DNA of 64,000 bases from Suillus spraguei (lineage: Eukaryota > Basidiomycota > Agaricomycetes > Boletales > Suillaceae): contig JABCPU010000067.1 in NCBI GenBank assembly GCA_016800925.1, positions 164,840 through 228,839 on the forward strand. The letters run 5' to 3'. Shown here piece after piece: positions 34,449 through 45,051 of the stretch. The notes below the pieces were generated by a model, which was given only the letters and a program-made list of their open reading frames with translations, ran no database searches and had not been told where the DNA came from. Each line of letters begins with the position of its first letter. Position 1 is the stretch's first letter. The position numbers and the translations under genes were made by a program.

Positions 34449-36541
34449 CTAATCATGTGATGGAGAGCGACATACAGTAACATGGCGTTTTGGCGTGGTA
34501 GTAGTCGCTGCAGGCTTCAGCCGCTTCGTCAAAGAATCATCCTCAGTCTCTGGCATACCCTCTCGACTCTGCTTGCTAAGGCTACCAAAGGTGCTCGCCC
34601 TTGCACCGGAGGTGGTTACGCTCTGAATATAAGGAGGAGCCCCGCCCCCACCAGGAGCTGCACTTCGGGTAATGGAATCTCCCACAGCGCCGCGCGGTGC
34701 AACTCTGACCCTCCCTCTGAGGCCACCACGTGATACCGCACTAGCAGTAGTTGCAACTTGATGCGTCGCGGCTGAGTTGGCAGGGTTCGTATGTAGTACA
34801 CTCGCCGCGACTGCATCCGATTGCGAGAAATATGGAGCTCGGGGTTTTGCGACATGAGCTATTGCAGCGTCGGCTGCTGCCTTGAGAGAAGTTTGCATCG
34901 ACTTGTCGGAAGCAGCAGCAGCAGCCTCCACTTTGGCAGCCATAGTTGCAGCATCGGCTGCTGCTTTAAGGGATGCCTCGTGCAGGACAGTCACCTGAGC
35001 GTGCAGAGTCTTCAGATCTTGTCCGTGCTTTGTTGAGGGTTCTTCGGTGCTCGGAGAGGTACTAGCACCATCATTCTCGACAACAGCAGTATCACTGTCC
35101 TTGTCCCTATCCCTGTCCCAGGCGGACTGCAGTTCAATCATTTTAGACAGACAATGATTGCATTTACAAGTGTCTGGTAACAGTAGCTTTTTCACTAGCT
35201 TTTCTCCCTTCTAGAAGAAAAAGCAGTTAGCACAACAATGCAAATTCGGACCAGATCACCAACATCAGCACGTATCACTGCCTTGTCCCTCGCCCTTTCA
35301 AGTCGAATCTTTTGGAACTCCCAGGACTTTGCAGCATCAGACGCGGCAGAAGCAGCCTTTCTGTCGGACTCCTCGACAGCAGCAGCGTGCTCCAACTTCA
35401 TCCTATCGCAAACTGTCTGTAGACCCAATATTGTGGACTGGTATCTTTCATTGTGTTCACAAGCGAAGGTGACATCGCGAGAGAGCTTTTTAACCGACTC
35501 GTCAGCTGCCTGAAAAGAACAAGAAAATGAAAGAGAGTCAGAGTGATGAAATGGATACACAAGCGGAAGTGTAACCAACATCAGCACGTGCTAAAGCCTC
35601 GTCTCTTGACTTTTGGAGTTCAAGTTTTTCGGATTCCCATGAATTTGTAGTATCAGACGTGGCTTTGGAAGCTTTGTTCTTGGCCTCCTTGACAGCAGCA
35701 CCTCGGAGCTCCTGTTCTAATATCCTAATCCTGTATTTGATGTTGCATTGACGGACGGTCTCGAGGTCATCGGATAGCGTTTTTACCGACTCGTCTGCTG
35801 TCTAAAAAGAAAAAGCCTTCAAATAAGAGCAGTGGTGCATGGTCATCAGAAGAACGAACATTAACACGAGCCAGCGCCTCCTCCCTTGCTCTTTCGAGTT
35901 CAAGTTTTTCCTCTTCCCATGCTCTCGTAGCATCGATCAATCTTCCAGCATCAATTAACAAGGCATCTTCATCTGTAGGTGGCAGGTTTTCTATGGTGGA
36001 AGCTGAAATGTGTGCGTTGTCGAGCAAGGTCCAAGGCGAAGAAGACCTGGTGGTACTAGGGGGAGGGGAGGGTTTTCCAACTGTAAGATATGATCAGTAG
36101 GCGGTAGCGTTGATATTATTAAGAATCCGTGAGACGTACTGTGTACGATTAAGTGTAGTTCCTGTTCTGTGTCTGAAAATTCTGGAAACGCTTGTGAGAC
36201 TTTTTGGTTGTCGTTTTTCAGCTCCATCGCGATCTCCTCCGGGTGCATCGCTTTTACGCGTTCGCCGACGGTCTCGTGAAGGGAGATGAGAACTTGAATG
36301 GTGAGCTAGAGGACAGTAAGCGAAGAATTTTATGGCTCGTACTAGAAGGGGAACTCACCTTCCACAAAATGAGTTCTTGTGGAGGTACCTTGGCATGCAG
36401 AGGACCATCTTTGAGATGCAAACAAATGGCAGATTTTAACTCGGATATCTCTGAATTGGATGGTATGCTGAGCCAGAAAGCATTAGGATGTTTGTCCACC
36501 GTGTTCCACAAAATGAGGTTGGATGGAGCCGACGAGTCCAT
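34449..36541 (-). CDS. Crinkler-like ubiquitin-fold protein with duplicated-exon coiled-coil tail
   Basis: The ATG at 36539-36541 gives MDSSAPSNLILWNTVDKHPN, AFWLSIPSNSEISELKSAI and VPPQELILWK. After an intron the frame continues LTIQVLISLHETVGERV, then FSDTEQELHLIVH. This LxLWK ... hydrophobic-H(L/I)(I/V)V pattern is that of the ubiquitin-like N-terminal domain of Crinkler (CRN) proteins. The tail is not a kinase or P-loop domain. It is a coiled coil made by three similar exons (36080-35860, 35801-35580, 35509-35264). These start with ADESVK (exons 2 and 3) and share WE.(E/Q)K(L/I).LE(R/K)(A/S)R(E/D)(E/K)A(L/V). A final exon is Ala/Gly/Arg-rich (GGLRGRVRVAPRGAVG) with a basic C-terminus. It appears intact. 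CRN proteins of pathogens can enter host nuclei; in mushrooms the role is unknown. Confidence 0.7.
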
Positions 36542-37269
36542 TGTGATTGAGCGTCGAGTGCTGAGAGAAGACTTAGGAAAGGAATGCCATGGAATTTGGA
36601 ATTATTACCCCTGTTTGAGTGAAGTCAGCACAAGACTTACCCTTTGCTGGAATAGAGACTGGGTACATCCTGAAAAGGGCTAGGACAAGTCGAAGTGCTG
36701 GAGCTTCAAAGTTGACTTGCCGTGCACGACGCTGCAGCCGTGAGGCCGAGCTTGTCACGTCGGGGAGAGAATCCCTCGCTGGAGACCCACTCACTGCACT
36801 GAGTCTGACAGATACAATCAGATCCTTCGTACTCAGCGAATGAGAATTACAACCGATCAATATTAATACAGGAATATCAATAATCTGACATGAGAAATGT
36901 ATGCAGCTGCGTCGGAATGCATCCCGAGTCTGTGAAATTTGGGTTAGTTCAGGGCTGAGCCAGTCAAAGCTGTGAGACTGCGTATGATGGCATAGTCACC
37001 AGCCGAATTATAAGTCGTAATATATTCGACGAGCTGTGGGTAAGTTATGATGCGAGAATTGGAAACGTTGAAGAACGGATGATTTATTATGGCAAAGGGA
37101 AAAAATTTGGTTGAAGTTTTGGCCACGGTTTAGCGCTTACTAGAAGGGTCACGTACTAGTGCCACTCAAAGGTCTTAACGTAGTACTACTACCTACCACT
37201 ATTACTCTTCTTCTTCATTGTCGTCGTCGCCCTCGTCGTCGTCAACGTTGAGCCCGTCGATGTATTAGG
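36542..37269. other. Divergent intergenic region with one coding-like block
   Basis: This separates the minus-strand Crinkler-like gene from the plus-strand kinase. The minus strand at 36860-36640 is open (no ATG): ALRLVLALFRMYPVSIPAKG, which itself resembles the start of a Crinkler ubiquitin-like fold and ends at a GTAAGT donor. It may be an alternative or relic 5' exon of the Crinkler-like gene. Confidence 0.4.
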
Positions 37270-40200
37270 ATGTCAGGCAGGAACAATTCTCGGTTCTCTA
37301 CTCTCAAAGTATTCAAGTTTAACAAGGAGAGACCACCACCACCGCCTCCTCCCAAGGATGATCAATACTTTCAACAAGGATTACAAGTACAAGGAGGTCC
37401 TTATGGCTCAAGTAAATCGCTTTACAGCCCAAGCGTGACCTCTTTGTCTCCTCCTGCCGACCCACTACCATCACTACCAACAACGCCTGACTATAACCGG
37501 GCTTCACCTGAATCCGCTCCTTCAGTTCGTTCTTTTGGTCCTGCAATGTCTATAGAGAGCGAGAAATCAAAGCGAAACATATTCAAGTTCTCGTCGATTG
37601 CAAAGCGTAATAAGTCAACGAAGAATCTCATAGAAACAGAAGTTCCCCAACCACCTCAAGAGGATGAAGGCATATCTGGTCCATGGAATTTCCAGGTAGG
37701 TCTGCTTGCAATTCCTAATTACCCTTTCTAAATGAATGATCAGCATCATATACATGTTGACGAAGGGTGAGCATTCTCTTTCTGTCCTCTACGACCCTAA
37801 CACCTTTTCCAGATTCGTAGGACTTCCTCCTTCATGGTCTAATGCCCTTTCTCAAGCTGGTTTCACTGACGACGAAATCGCAGCGATTCATGCGCGCCGC
37901 ACAGCTGCTCGTGGAAACCCAAATACATCCCGTCCAGATTCACCACTCTCCATTCTCCGCCATCCAGCACCCCGAAGTTCATCCCTTGCAGCCCATTCAT
38001 CAAACGCAACACTACTAGCAAGTGCCTACATTAACGCTCCATCCCCAACCTCCTTTCCCCCATCTCGCCAATCCTCATATACCGCCACATCCTCCTCCCA
38101 CTCGAACTCTGTTGCCGAAGGAGATACAGTAGACACCCAATATGTATTCGTCAATGGCGCAGGGCACGAAAGCATGATTGACCCATATCCCCTCGACACC
38201 CATTCCGTCTCCACCCACCACAGCAGTTCCAATCACACAAATTCACCACAAATCACTCGTGTTCAATCTGAGGCACCTCCCCGAAGTAACTCAAGGCACA
38301 CTCCCAGCCCCCTGGTGCATTCTCACAGCTTGCCTTTGAACAATCATTCCATTGATGCGCATAGCTTACACAGTGCCACCCCACGCACGCCTCCGAGGAG
38401 AGTCTTCCATGTTTCCAATGCGGACGAGTCGCCGCCTCCTGCTTACCACTCTCCAGTTCATACGCCTGTTTTTCGGGACAAACTTGGACTCCTATCGGAA
38501 GGGAGTAGAAGTGGGATAGAAACAGAGTCTGAACCACTAAGGGAGAAAGAACGGGATATGAATTCGTTCTTGGATATCTCAGCAACAGCAAATACCACTT
38601 CTTCATCGTTTTACACGGATACAGACACGAATCTTTCACTTCCGGACATCGATCATGCGCTGCTGAATAGGCATTTGACTCCGACGCCCCCGCTGGTCAT
38701 TGATAAGAGGATGTCGAAAGTGGGTGCATTGCCTCCAAGGCTTAGTTTTCACTTGAGCTCAGATTTGGGGTTCGAAGATTGGGGGGCTGGGTTACTTGGT
38801 GGGTTGGAAGACGGAAGTGGAAGTGGTGGAGGAGGGAATGGGAGCAGACTCGACGACCGACTAGGACTCGCAAAACCAGGGAGATTCGTCGAGTCGAAGC
38901 GGAAGAACCTCTTGGTAGATAGAGGGGAAGGCAGCAGCAGCTTGGTACTCCCTGGATTCTCATTCCCCTCCTCTTCTTCCTCACCACTATTACCATCACC
39001 ATCAACTTCAACTTCAACTTCAACATCACGCTCTCCATCAACTTCATCCCGTCCATCGTCACCCTCATCTTTGAAATCTCAATCTCTTAGTCATTCTACA
39101 GCTATATCAACACCATCTACCTCCCCTTCTCCCTCTGCCCCTTCACATTCTCCTTCTGAATTAATACAGCCGACTTCGAGCGTGCTTTCGCCGTCAACTT
39201 CAAGTTTGCTCTCGCCGCCAAGTTCAAACATGCTCACTCCTACACAGTTAACTTCGAATATGCTCTCTCCAACTCCGACACAGACACTCCCGACACTCCC
39301 AGATGTGTCATTTGGAGCGGATATAACGCTTGGAGCTCCACTGCGTGTTATGGTGCCCGGGTCACCTGCACCTGGGAGGAGCACATCGCCTACACCAACA
39401 ACTAGGACTACATCACCGCCTACAACAACTAAAACACCGCTTATACCCACGCGAATCACTCCACATACGCCGACGAGAGAACTACCTGTACCTCCTGAAG
39501 AGGTAGAGGTAGATCGCAGTATTGATCCTGTGCTGCCAGATATTTCGTTGGGGCCTAATGTCTCTTCGCTTGGTGCTGGGTTGAACCTCTCTTCACTTGG
39601 AATTGGGTCGGACGCTTTATCTCTCAATACTGGTAGACCGAAGATTTCCAGCTCGAGCACCCAAATTAGCAGTACAGATCACACAGTCCTCATAAAACCC
39701 TCATCGCCTCGGGCTTGTAGATTGGGAATCGAGGTTACTGTGGCGTCACAGTCGCCTACCAGTGCGACGCTGTCATCGAAAAATTCGAATGTGGATTCTT
39801 CGAGAGGAGAGGGTATCGGCGCTTTGATGGCGGGCGGTCGCGATTCTCCTTCAATGACAAGTTCTCCTACGACGGGCGCTTCAACAACAAGCAACCACAG
39901 TCTACCTTTAATCACAAGCCCTAGTTCCTCTACAACCCTCCTCCCCTTACGACCCGCAGGCGACCGCAACTCCGAAATGTCAGTAATGACAGTTACACCC
40001 GCTACGATCGTGAGCGTGAGTGGAGCTGTGGCTATCACGTTGGCGACAGCTAGCGTCGTCGATTCTGATTCTGTATCGCTAAGTGCTGTTGAGCCTGCAG
40101 ATGATGCAGGGAGCGAAACAGAAGACGGTGCGTCCGTTGTGTTAGATTCAGATGGGGTATCCATCACGCTAGACTCGAATCCTGCGTGGCCAGAACCCCC

Positions 40201-41847
40201 TCTCACCCCTGACCTCGACACAACACCACGTCAACCCACGCGTTTCCGCGCAACTTCCCTCCGTGTGCAGGGTTCTCCTCACAGCTCGCACTTCAGCTGC
40301 GAGACAGGTTCTACTACCGAAAGCCCACCCCTCATCACACCCAAGTTGCACGTCCCTCCTTCGCCGCTCCGGGATAAGAGTTTTGCGCCTGAAGCTGCGC
40401 TTCTCACATCTACAACTGACACGTTTGGAGTTGGAGGGCGGGACGATGATAGTGACGAAGGGTTCACGCTCCCGCTCCCAAAAGCACATACCCAATCCCA
40501 GTTGCAGCGCTTACCAGAATGGATTGCAGACGCCGTTTCCTTCCTCTCCGAATTCATGGTCGACGTCGATCCCCAAGAATGCTTTGCGGACCTCCAAGAA
40601 ATTGCAGAAGGCGAGAGTGGCTCCGTATACGCCGCCCGCCTCGTTTGTCCCCCCGACACACACTCTCTACCCCCCGGAACGACACACGTAGCTATAAAAG
40701 CAATCACAATCCACCCAGCTGTATCTCCAAAGCTCCAAGACCTGAGCCACGAAATGGAGTTGATGCGCGGGGTACATCACGAGCATGTGTTGCGCATGGA
40801 CGCATTTTATGTGAATTTGGTGGATGATTCGGTGTGGATACGGATGGAGCTGATGGAGAGGAGCTTGGCGGATGTTATAGGGCTTGTCGGGGAGGGGTTG
40901 TCGTTGCAAGAGAGGATGATTGCGCGGTTTGCTAGTGATGTGAGTCTTCATTTCCATTTCATTGTATGCGTGAATGGATGCTGATTGGTGAATGCATGGT
41001 CAGGTTCTACTTGCGCTCGAATACCTCCAAAAACACCATATAGCTCACCGAGACGTCCGTTCTGACAACCTTCTTTTAAACGCGAGCGGAATCGTAAAAG
41101 TTGGTAAGTGGCACCTTTATGTGCTCGGTTGTCTACTCCGATCATCACTTGTTTTGTTGCCATCTTTTTTTGTTATTGGAAAAGAGACGTTGATCTCATT
41201 TTGATTATTTGATACATAGCTGATTTCTCGAATGCTGTGCGTGTGACGAGAAATTCTCCGATGTGCGTTGGGGCTGTCGGCGTTATCTACTGGCAGGTGT
41301 GTTTCATAATGTTCTTCCTCCGTGTATGTGTGCTAATGGTGTTTGTGTTCATGTTTTGTAGGCTCCAGAAATGCGAGTGTGAGTGCATCCTTATTCGTTC
41401 TTTCACTTCATCTCATCATGTTTCTTGTTATCACAGTGGAACATATAATGCACTCAAAGTCGATGTCTGGTCTCTAGGCGCCACAGTATGGGAACTAGCA
41501 CAAACAGAACCGCCCTTTGCAGACGTCCAAGACCCGCGACAAATTGGTGTCCAGTGGCCGCCTTTGCGTCAACCAGAACTTTACTCGCGCAGGTTTCATG
41601 AATTTTTGAAGTTATGCTCGAGGCCGTATGCGTCGAGGCCGAATGCTAATGAGCTGGTGAACGTGCGTTGTTCTCTTCTGTGATTTTGACTAGACTCTCA
41701 TGCCACCGTGATTTTGGATTTGATTTGTAGACGCCTTTCATCCGCAACGCATGCGGCCGAGCGGTGAACGTCCAACTCTTATCACAGTGTAGAGCTATTG
41801 AGGAGCATGTATTGCAAAGGGAGAGTGAGAGTGGGGGTGACTCGTAA
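37270..41847 (+). CDS. PAK/STE20-family protein kinase with CRIB domain and atypical catalytic motifs
   Basis: The ATG at 37270 starts a basic, Pro-rich N-terminus. Exon 1 (to 37695) ends GPWNFQ; a 23-nt exon (37744-37766) gives HHIHVDEG; exon 3 (37813-40939) continues FVGLPPSWSNALSQAGFT. Together this is a p21-Rho/Cdc42-binding (CRIB/PBD) domain. A very long Ser/Thr/Pro-rich linker follows (about 900 residues), then a kinase domain: IAEGESGSVYAARL (Gly-loop), HVAIKAI (lysine kept), HRDVRSDNLLLN, ADFSNAV, QAPEMR, VDVWSLGATVWELAQTEPPF, and a stop at 41845-41847. Normal PAKs have HRDIKSDN and DFG; here Lys is Arg and Gly is Ser. There is no PH domain, so it is not a Cla4-type PAK. It probably acts in Cdc42/Rac signalling; activity may be altered. 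Confidence 0.85.
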
Positions 41848-43479
41848 CGAGTAGTGGACGGACGGACGGACAGTTTGCTTTTATTTTTGTCGGCGCTGTG
41901 TCTGCGTCACGCATTCCTTTCATCACTATCTATCAACATATTCATATCGCTATCTATATCCCCGAAGTCGTTACTCATATCTCATTTCATCAGATCTGAC
42001 GGGGTTTTTGCTTATCACGATGCAATATTGGCTTTGTTTGTGATTTGAGTAACGCTAGTGCATGGCGGTGTTCTTTGGGTGATTTGGGTGAGTAAAAGAA
42101 GGGTGATCATGAAATTTCTCTTGGTCTGGTAGTTCGGCGAGTGTTGCGGGGCTTGACTTTAAATGATTGCAACTTGTAGTAGTTCATCACTGGAGTATAG
42201 AGTGCTCGAGCAACCAATAAGATCTGAGCCCTACGCTGAATACTACTTAGTGAGTCACTCAGCATTATGCTTAAATATCTCAACAATATCAGAGCATAAT
42301 GCTCAGTGACCATGATGGATTCTTGCAAGTCTTTGGCCCGGTCCGCATGATGTTGTAGTTCATGACAGCAAATCCATGCGATGCACTGTGGCTTTGAGAT
42401 TGAGGTCGCTTGATCCTAAAATGACAGTTCCTGCTGCAGGAACTCTTTAAGATCAAAGTGCGCATTCCAAGAGGCCGAAGAACATTGGGATTATGACATT
42501 AGTACGACGAATGTCTGCAAGGCCTCGATGATGAGATATAGTATGATTCAAGCATGATTGGTAACAACCTTGGACCTTGAACGTTTGAACCAGAAGTCAT
42601 AGCGACGAGGACAACGGAGGAAGAAACAAGGACTCGCTCCGGGAGCAAGATGATGAAAGCTCAGTAAAGGCTTAGTAGTTCGCTTCATAGTACTGGCGTG
42701 ACATTACCTTCAAGTTCTCACGGTGGGGTTCCGCCGCCGCCACCCACTGATCCTTGGCCCGACCTTTGTTCTCTATTCCCCTGCTTTAATCAAACCACAG
42801 CATCCCCAGCCAGAAACGTTAACAAGGGCCCGACGGGCATGGGATACAAGGTTTCGAACGCAATTCTGAGTGGCGCATCAAACCATATATTCGCTATATG
42901 CTACTAGTATATGGGGTTACGGTTCGATTTGCCGACTTGCCGCGACGTATTTTGAAGTCCGATCAATGTAGACCTCAAGTTGAATATAATTTTGTGTCAC
43001 AAAAAGTCACAAGTGCGACTACTATCGGTAATGGTCGGACTCACGCCAATCCCCGACCCCAGAGCTCCGTGTCTTGAGCTGCATAGTGATGAATTCCAGC
43101 ATCGGCTTCGATTTGTGCATAAGACATAAGTATCTTAGACGCAGGTCACACAGTATACAATCTCGCTGTCAGTTCAGTTACGTTGGCAAAGGGAAGCAGC
43201 GTGAGCACGTTATTAACCAATACACTTGTCCCACAGACAAAGAATTGTGAAGGTCAGAGCCTGCAGGCCTTGCGATTTGACCGAGAACCTATCAATGTAC
43301 GAACCCCTTGAAGCTGCTGAGGAATACGCGAAGAAACAATCAACGGAGGCTGAGTTTGAAGTTTGCAAGTCAGTTCATAGATATCCAAGGCAGTATAACG
43401 CCAAGGAAGCTTCACCGGCTACGCGATCTACTGCAAGCAAGGTAGTGAGAGGACTCAGAGGAGGGGGTTTACGCAGAGA
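41848..43479. other. Gene-poor region with a hairpin
   Basis: No gene is supported. There is a 17-bp inverted repeat (16 of 17 matched) at 42255-42271 and 42293-42309 around AGCATTATGCT. Short frames at 42698-42907 and 43226-43492 are not convincing; the second lacks an ATG. Confidence 0.4.
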
Positions 43480-45051
43480 ACAATATAATTAGTGTTTCAA
43501 ACGTGTCCGAAGGCACGACTCGCCATGGAGTAAATATCAATGTTGCATCAACAATTTGCACAGGGGCCAGACCAGTTAAGATGGACCCCTAAGGAAACCA
43601 TCCATGAGCGGATGTCAAGGTGTGTTCGGATAAAAAAAATGCTGTCATCAGCAGGTTTTGAACCTACACAGGAAAGAGAAACAGATTTTGATTCTGTTGT
43701 GGTAAGCATCAGGCTACAGTGACTAGTTACGATGAACGGCCAAAGAAACCATCACGGGTGAAGATCAAGGTGTGTTCCGATAGAAAAAAGCTTGTCGTCG
43801 TCAGGTTTCGAACCTGCACAGTGCAAGAGAAACAGATTTTGCTCCTGTCGTGGCAACCACCAGGCTACCACCAGTTACGGTAAACCTTCAAAGAAACTGT
43901 CCACGAGTGAATATCAAAGTGTGTTCTGATAGAAAAAACCGACAGGTTTTGAAACCGCACAGTTCAAGATAAACAGATTTGGATTCTGTTGTGGCAACCG
44001 CCTAGCTAAGACCAGTCACGATGAACTTCTAAAGAAGCCATCCATGAGTGAATGTCAAGGTGTGTTTCAATAGAAAAAAACCTTGTCGTCAGCAGGTTTC
44101 AGACCTGCACAGTCCAAGAGAAACAGATTTTGATTCTGCTGTGGCAACCACCTGACTAAGACCAGTTGCGGTGAACTTCTGAAGAAACCGTCCATGAATG
44201 AATGTCAAAGTGCGTTCTGATAGAAAAAAACTGTAGCTCAGCAGGTTTCGAACCTGCGTAGTCCAAGAGAAACAGATTTAGATTCTGTTGTGGTAACCAC
44301 ACTAGCCAGGCTAAAGTCTTTAACTCCCACTTGACGACTCATCCTAAGTTGAAACCTATGGGGCCCCTGATTGACACTGCCCGAAAAGATGACATGGACA
44401 GTAAAGTTCGAGTCTGAACGTCTACGAGACAATAGAATTCCCCCGACGAGGGACGAAGACTAAGATAATTCCAATTCACCATCATCAGCAGCAAGTTCAA
44501 TGTGATTGACATTACCACTAAGTATACACGGAGTTTCTGGAAACACAGAAGGAAATGAGCAGATACTAGAAAACGAGGCCAGTGAAACACTGTCACCACC
44601 TTGAAGGCCAGACATGGAGGATTGGAGACGGGAGTCTCATCTTCCCACAAAACGGTGGTCACGCACCAATGCAGTTCAATCCAAACATAACATCGACACC
44701 TCACGCGACCTCGAACTCGACATCGGTAGTGAGAGCACGGCAATAAATCACTGAGGCCATGGGGATTTCAGCGAAACGCGAACTTGGGCCCAAATGGCTG
44801 AGCGAACGAGCAATCGAAGAAGACGAGAGAAGAATACCATTCAAGGACAAGAGCAACAGACGCAGGAAGACAATCGATTTGAATGATGTCCCAGTGGTAA
44901 AACACGATATAACCCACTCCCTTATGGTAGCGGGAATAAATCTACATGACACATTAGCACAGGGTGTTCGGAAACCAATGCAAGCACTTACCTTACTAGA
45001 AAGGTTCTGAGAAGTGTAAGCCTTGGAAGTAGAGCACGGTGGTCTGACTTT
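43480..45051 (-). mobile_element. Dispersed repeat copy B: retropepsin-like remnant plus tRNA-like tandem array
   Basis: On the minus strand this copy has the same layout as 21130-22381: TSKAYTSQNLSSK, an intron-like GTAAGT..TGTAG, then SSSSIARSLSHLGPSSRFAE and MASVIYCRALTTDVEFEV. Next comes LLMMVNWNYLSLRPSSGEFY in one frame, or RRRSDSNFTVHVIFSGSV in another. The tRNA-like array and the shared tail ending CTAATTATATTG (43480) follow. Stops interrupt the retropepsin-like part (for example after TDVEFEVA). Homology with copy A starts at about 45051, but the repeat may extend further right. Confidence 0.6.
43560..44325 (-). repeat. Tandem array of five tRNA-Leu-like units
   Basis: Five units on the minus strand have T arms near 44241, 44094, 43949, 43802 and 43651 (period 145-151 bp). 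Each has a T arm like GGTTCGAAACC, an anticodon arm built on ACAGA..TCTGT, a long variable region, and a T6-T8 run within about 20 nt. The anticodon triplets I read are CTA, CAA, CCA, CAA (with G before it) and CAA, in transcription order. Unit sequence and spacing match the three-unit array of copy A. Confidence 0.72.

Noticed and set aside
34482..34733. Plus-strand 83-codon frame opposite the last Crinkler-like exon
   Set aside because: The sense strand continues a coherent Ala/Gly/Arg-rich exon with proper splicing; the antisense frame has no support.
39091..40707. Long minus-strand open frames (up to 189 codons) opposite the kinase linker
   Set aside because: They mirror the Ser/Thr/Pro-rich sense strand, which lowers stop frequency on the other strand. 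There are no domains and the composition is that of a shadow.
43560..44325. Tandem ~148-bp units considered as a CRISPR array or as functional tRNA gene cluster
   Set aside because: CRISPR: the spacing and repeat length are wrong and the organism is a eukaryote. Functional tRNA cluster: acceptor stems do not pair well and anticodon loops vary, so I only call them tRNA-like.
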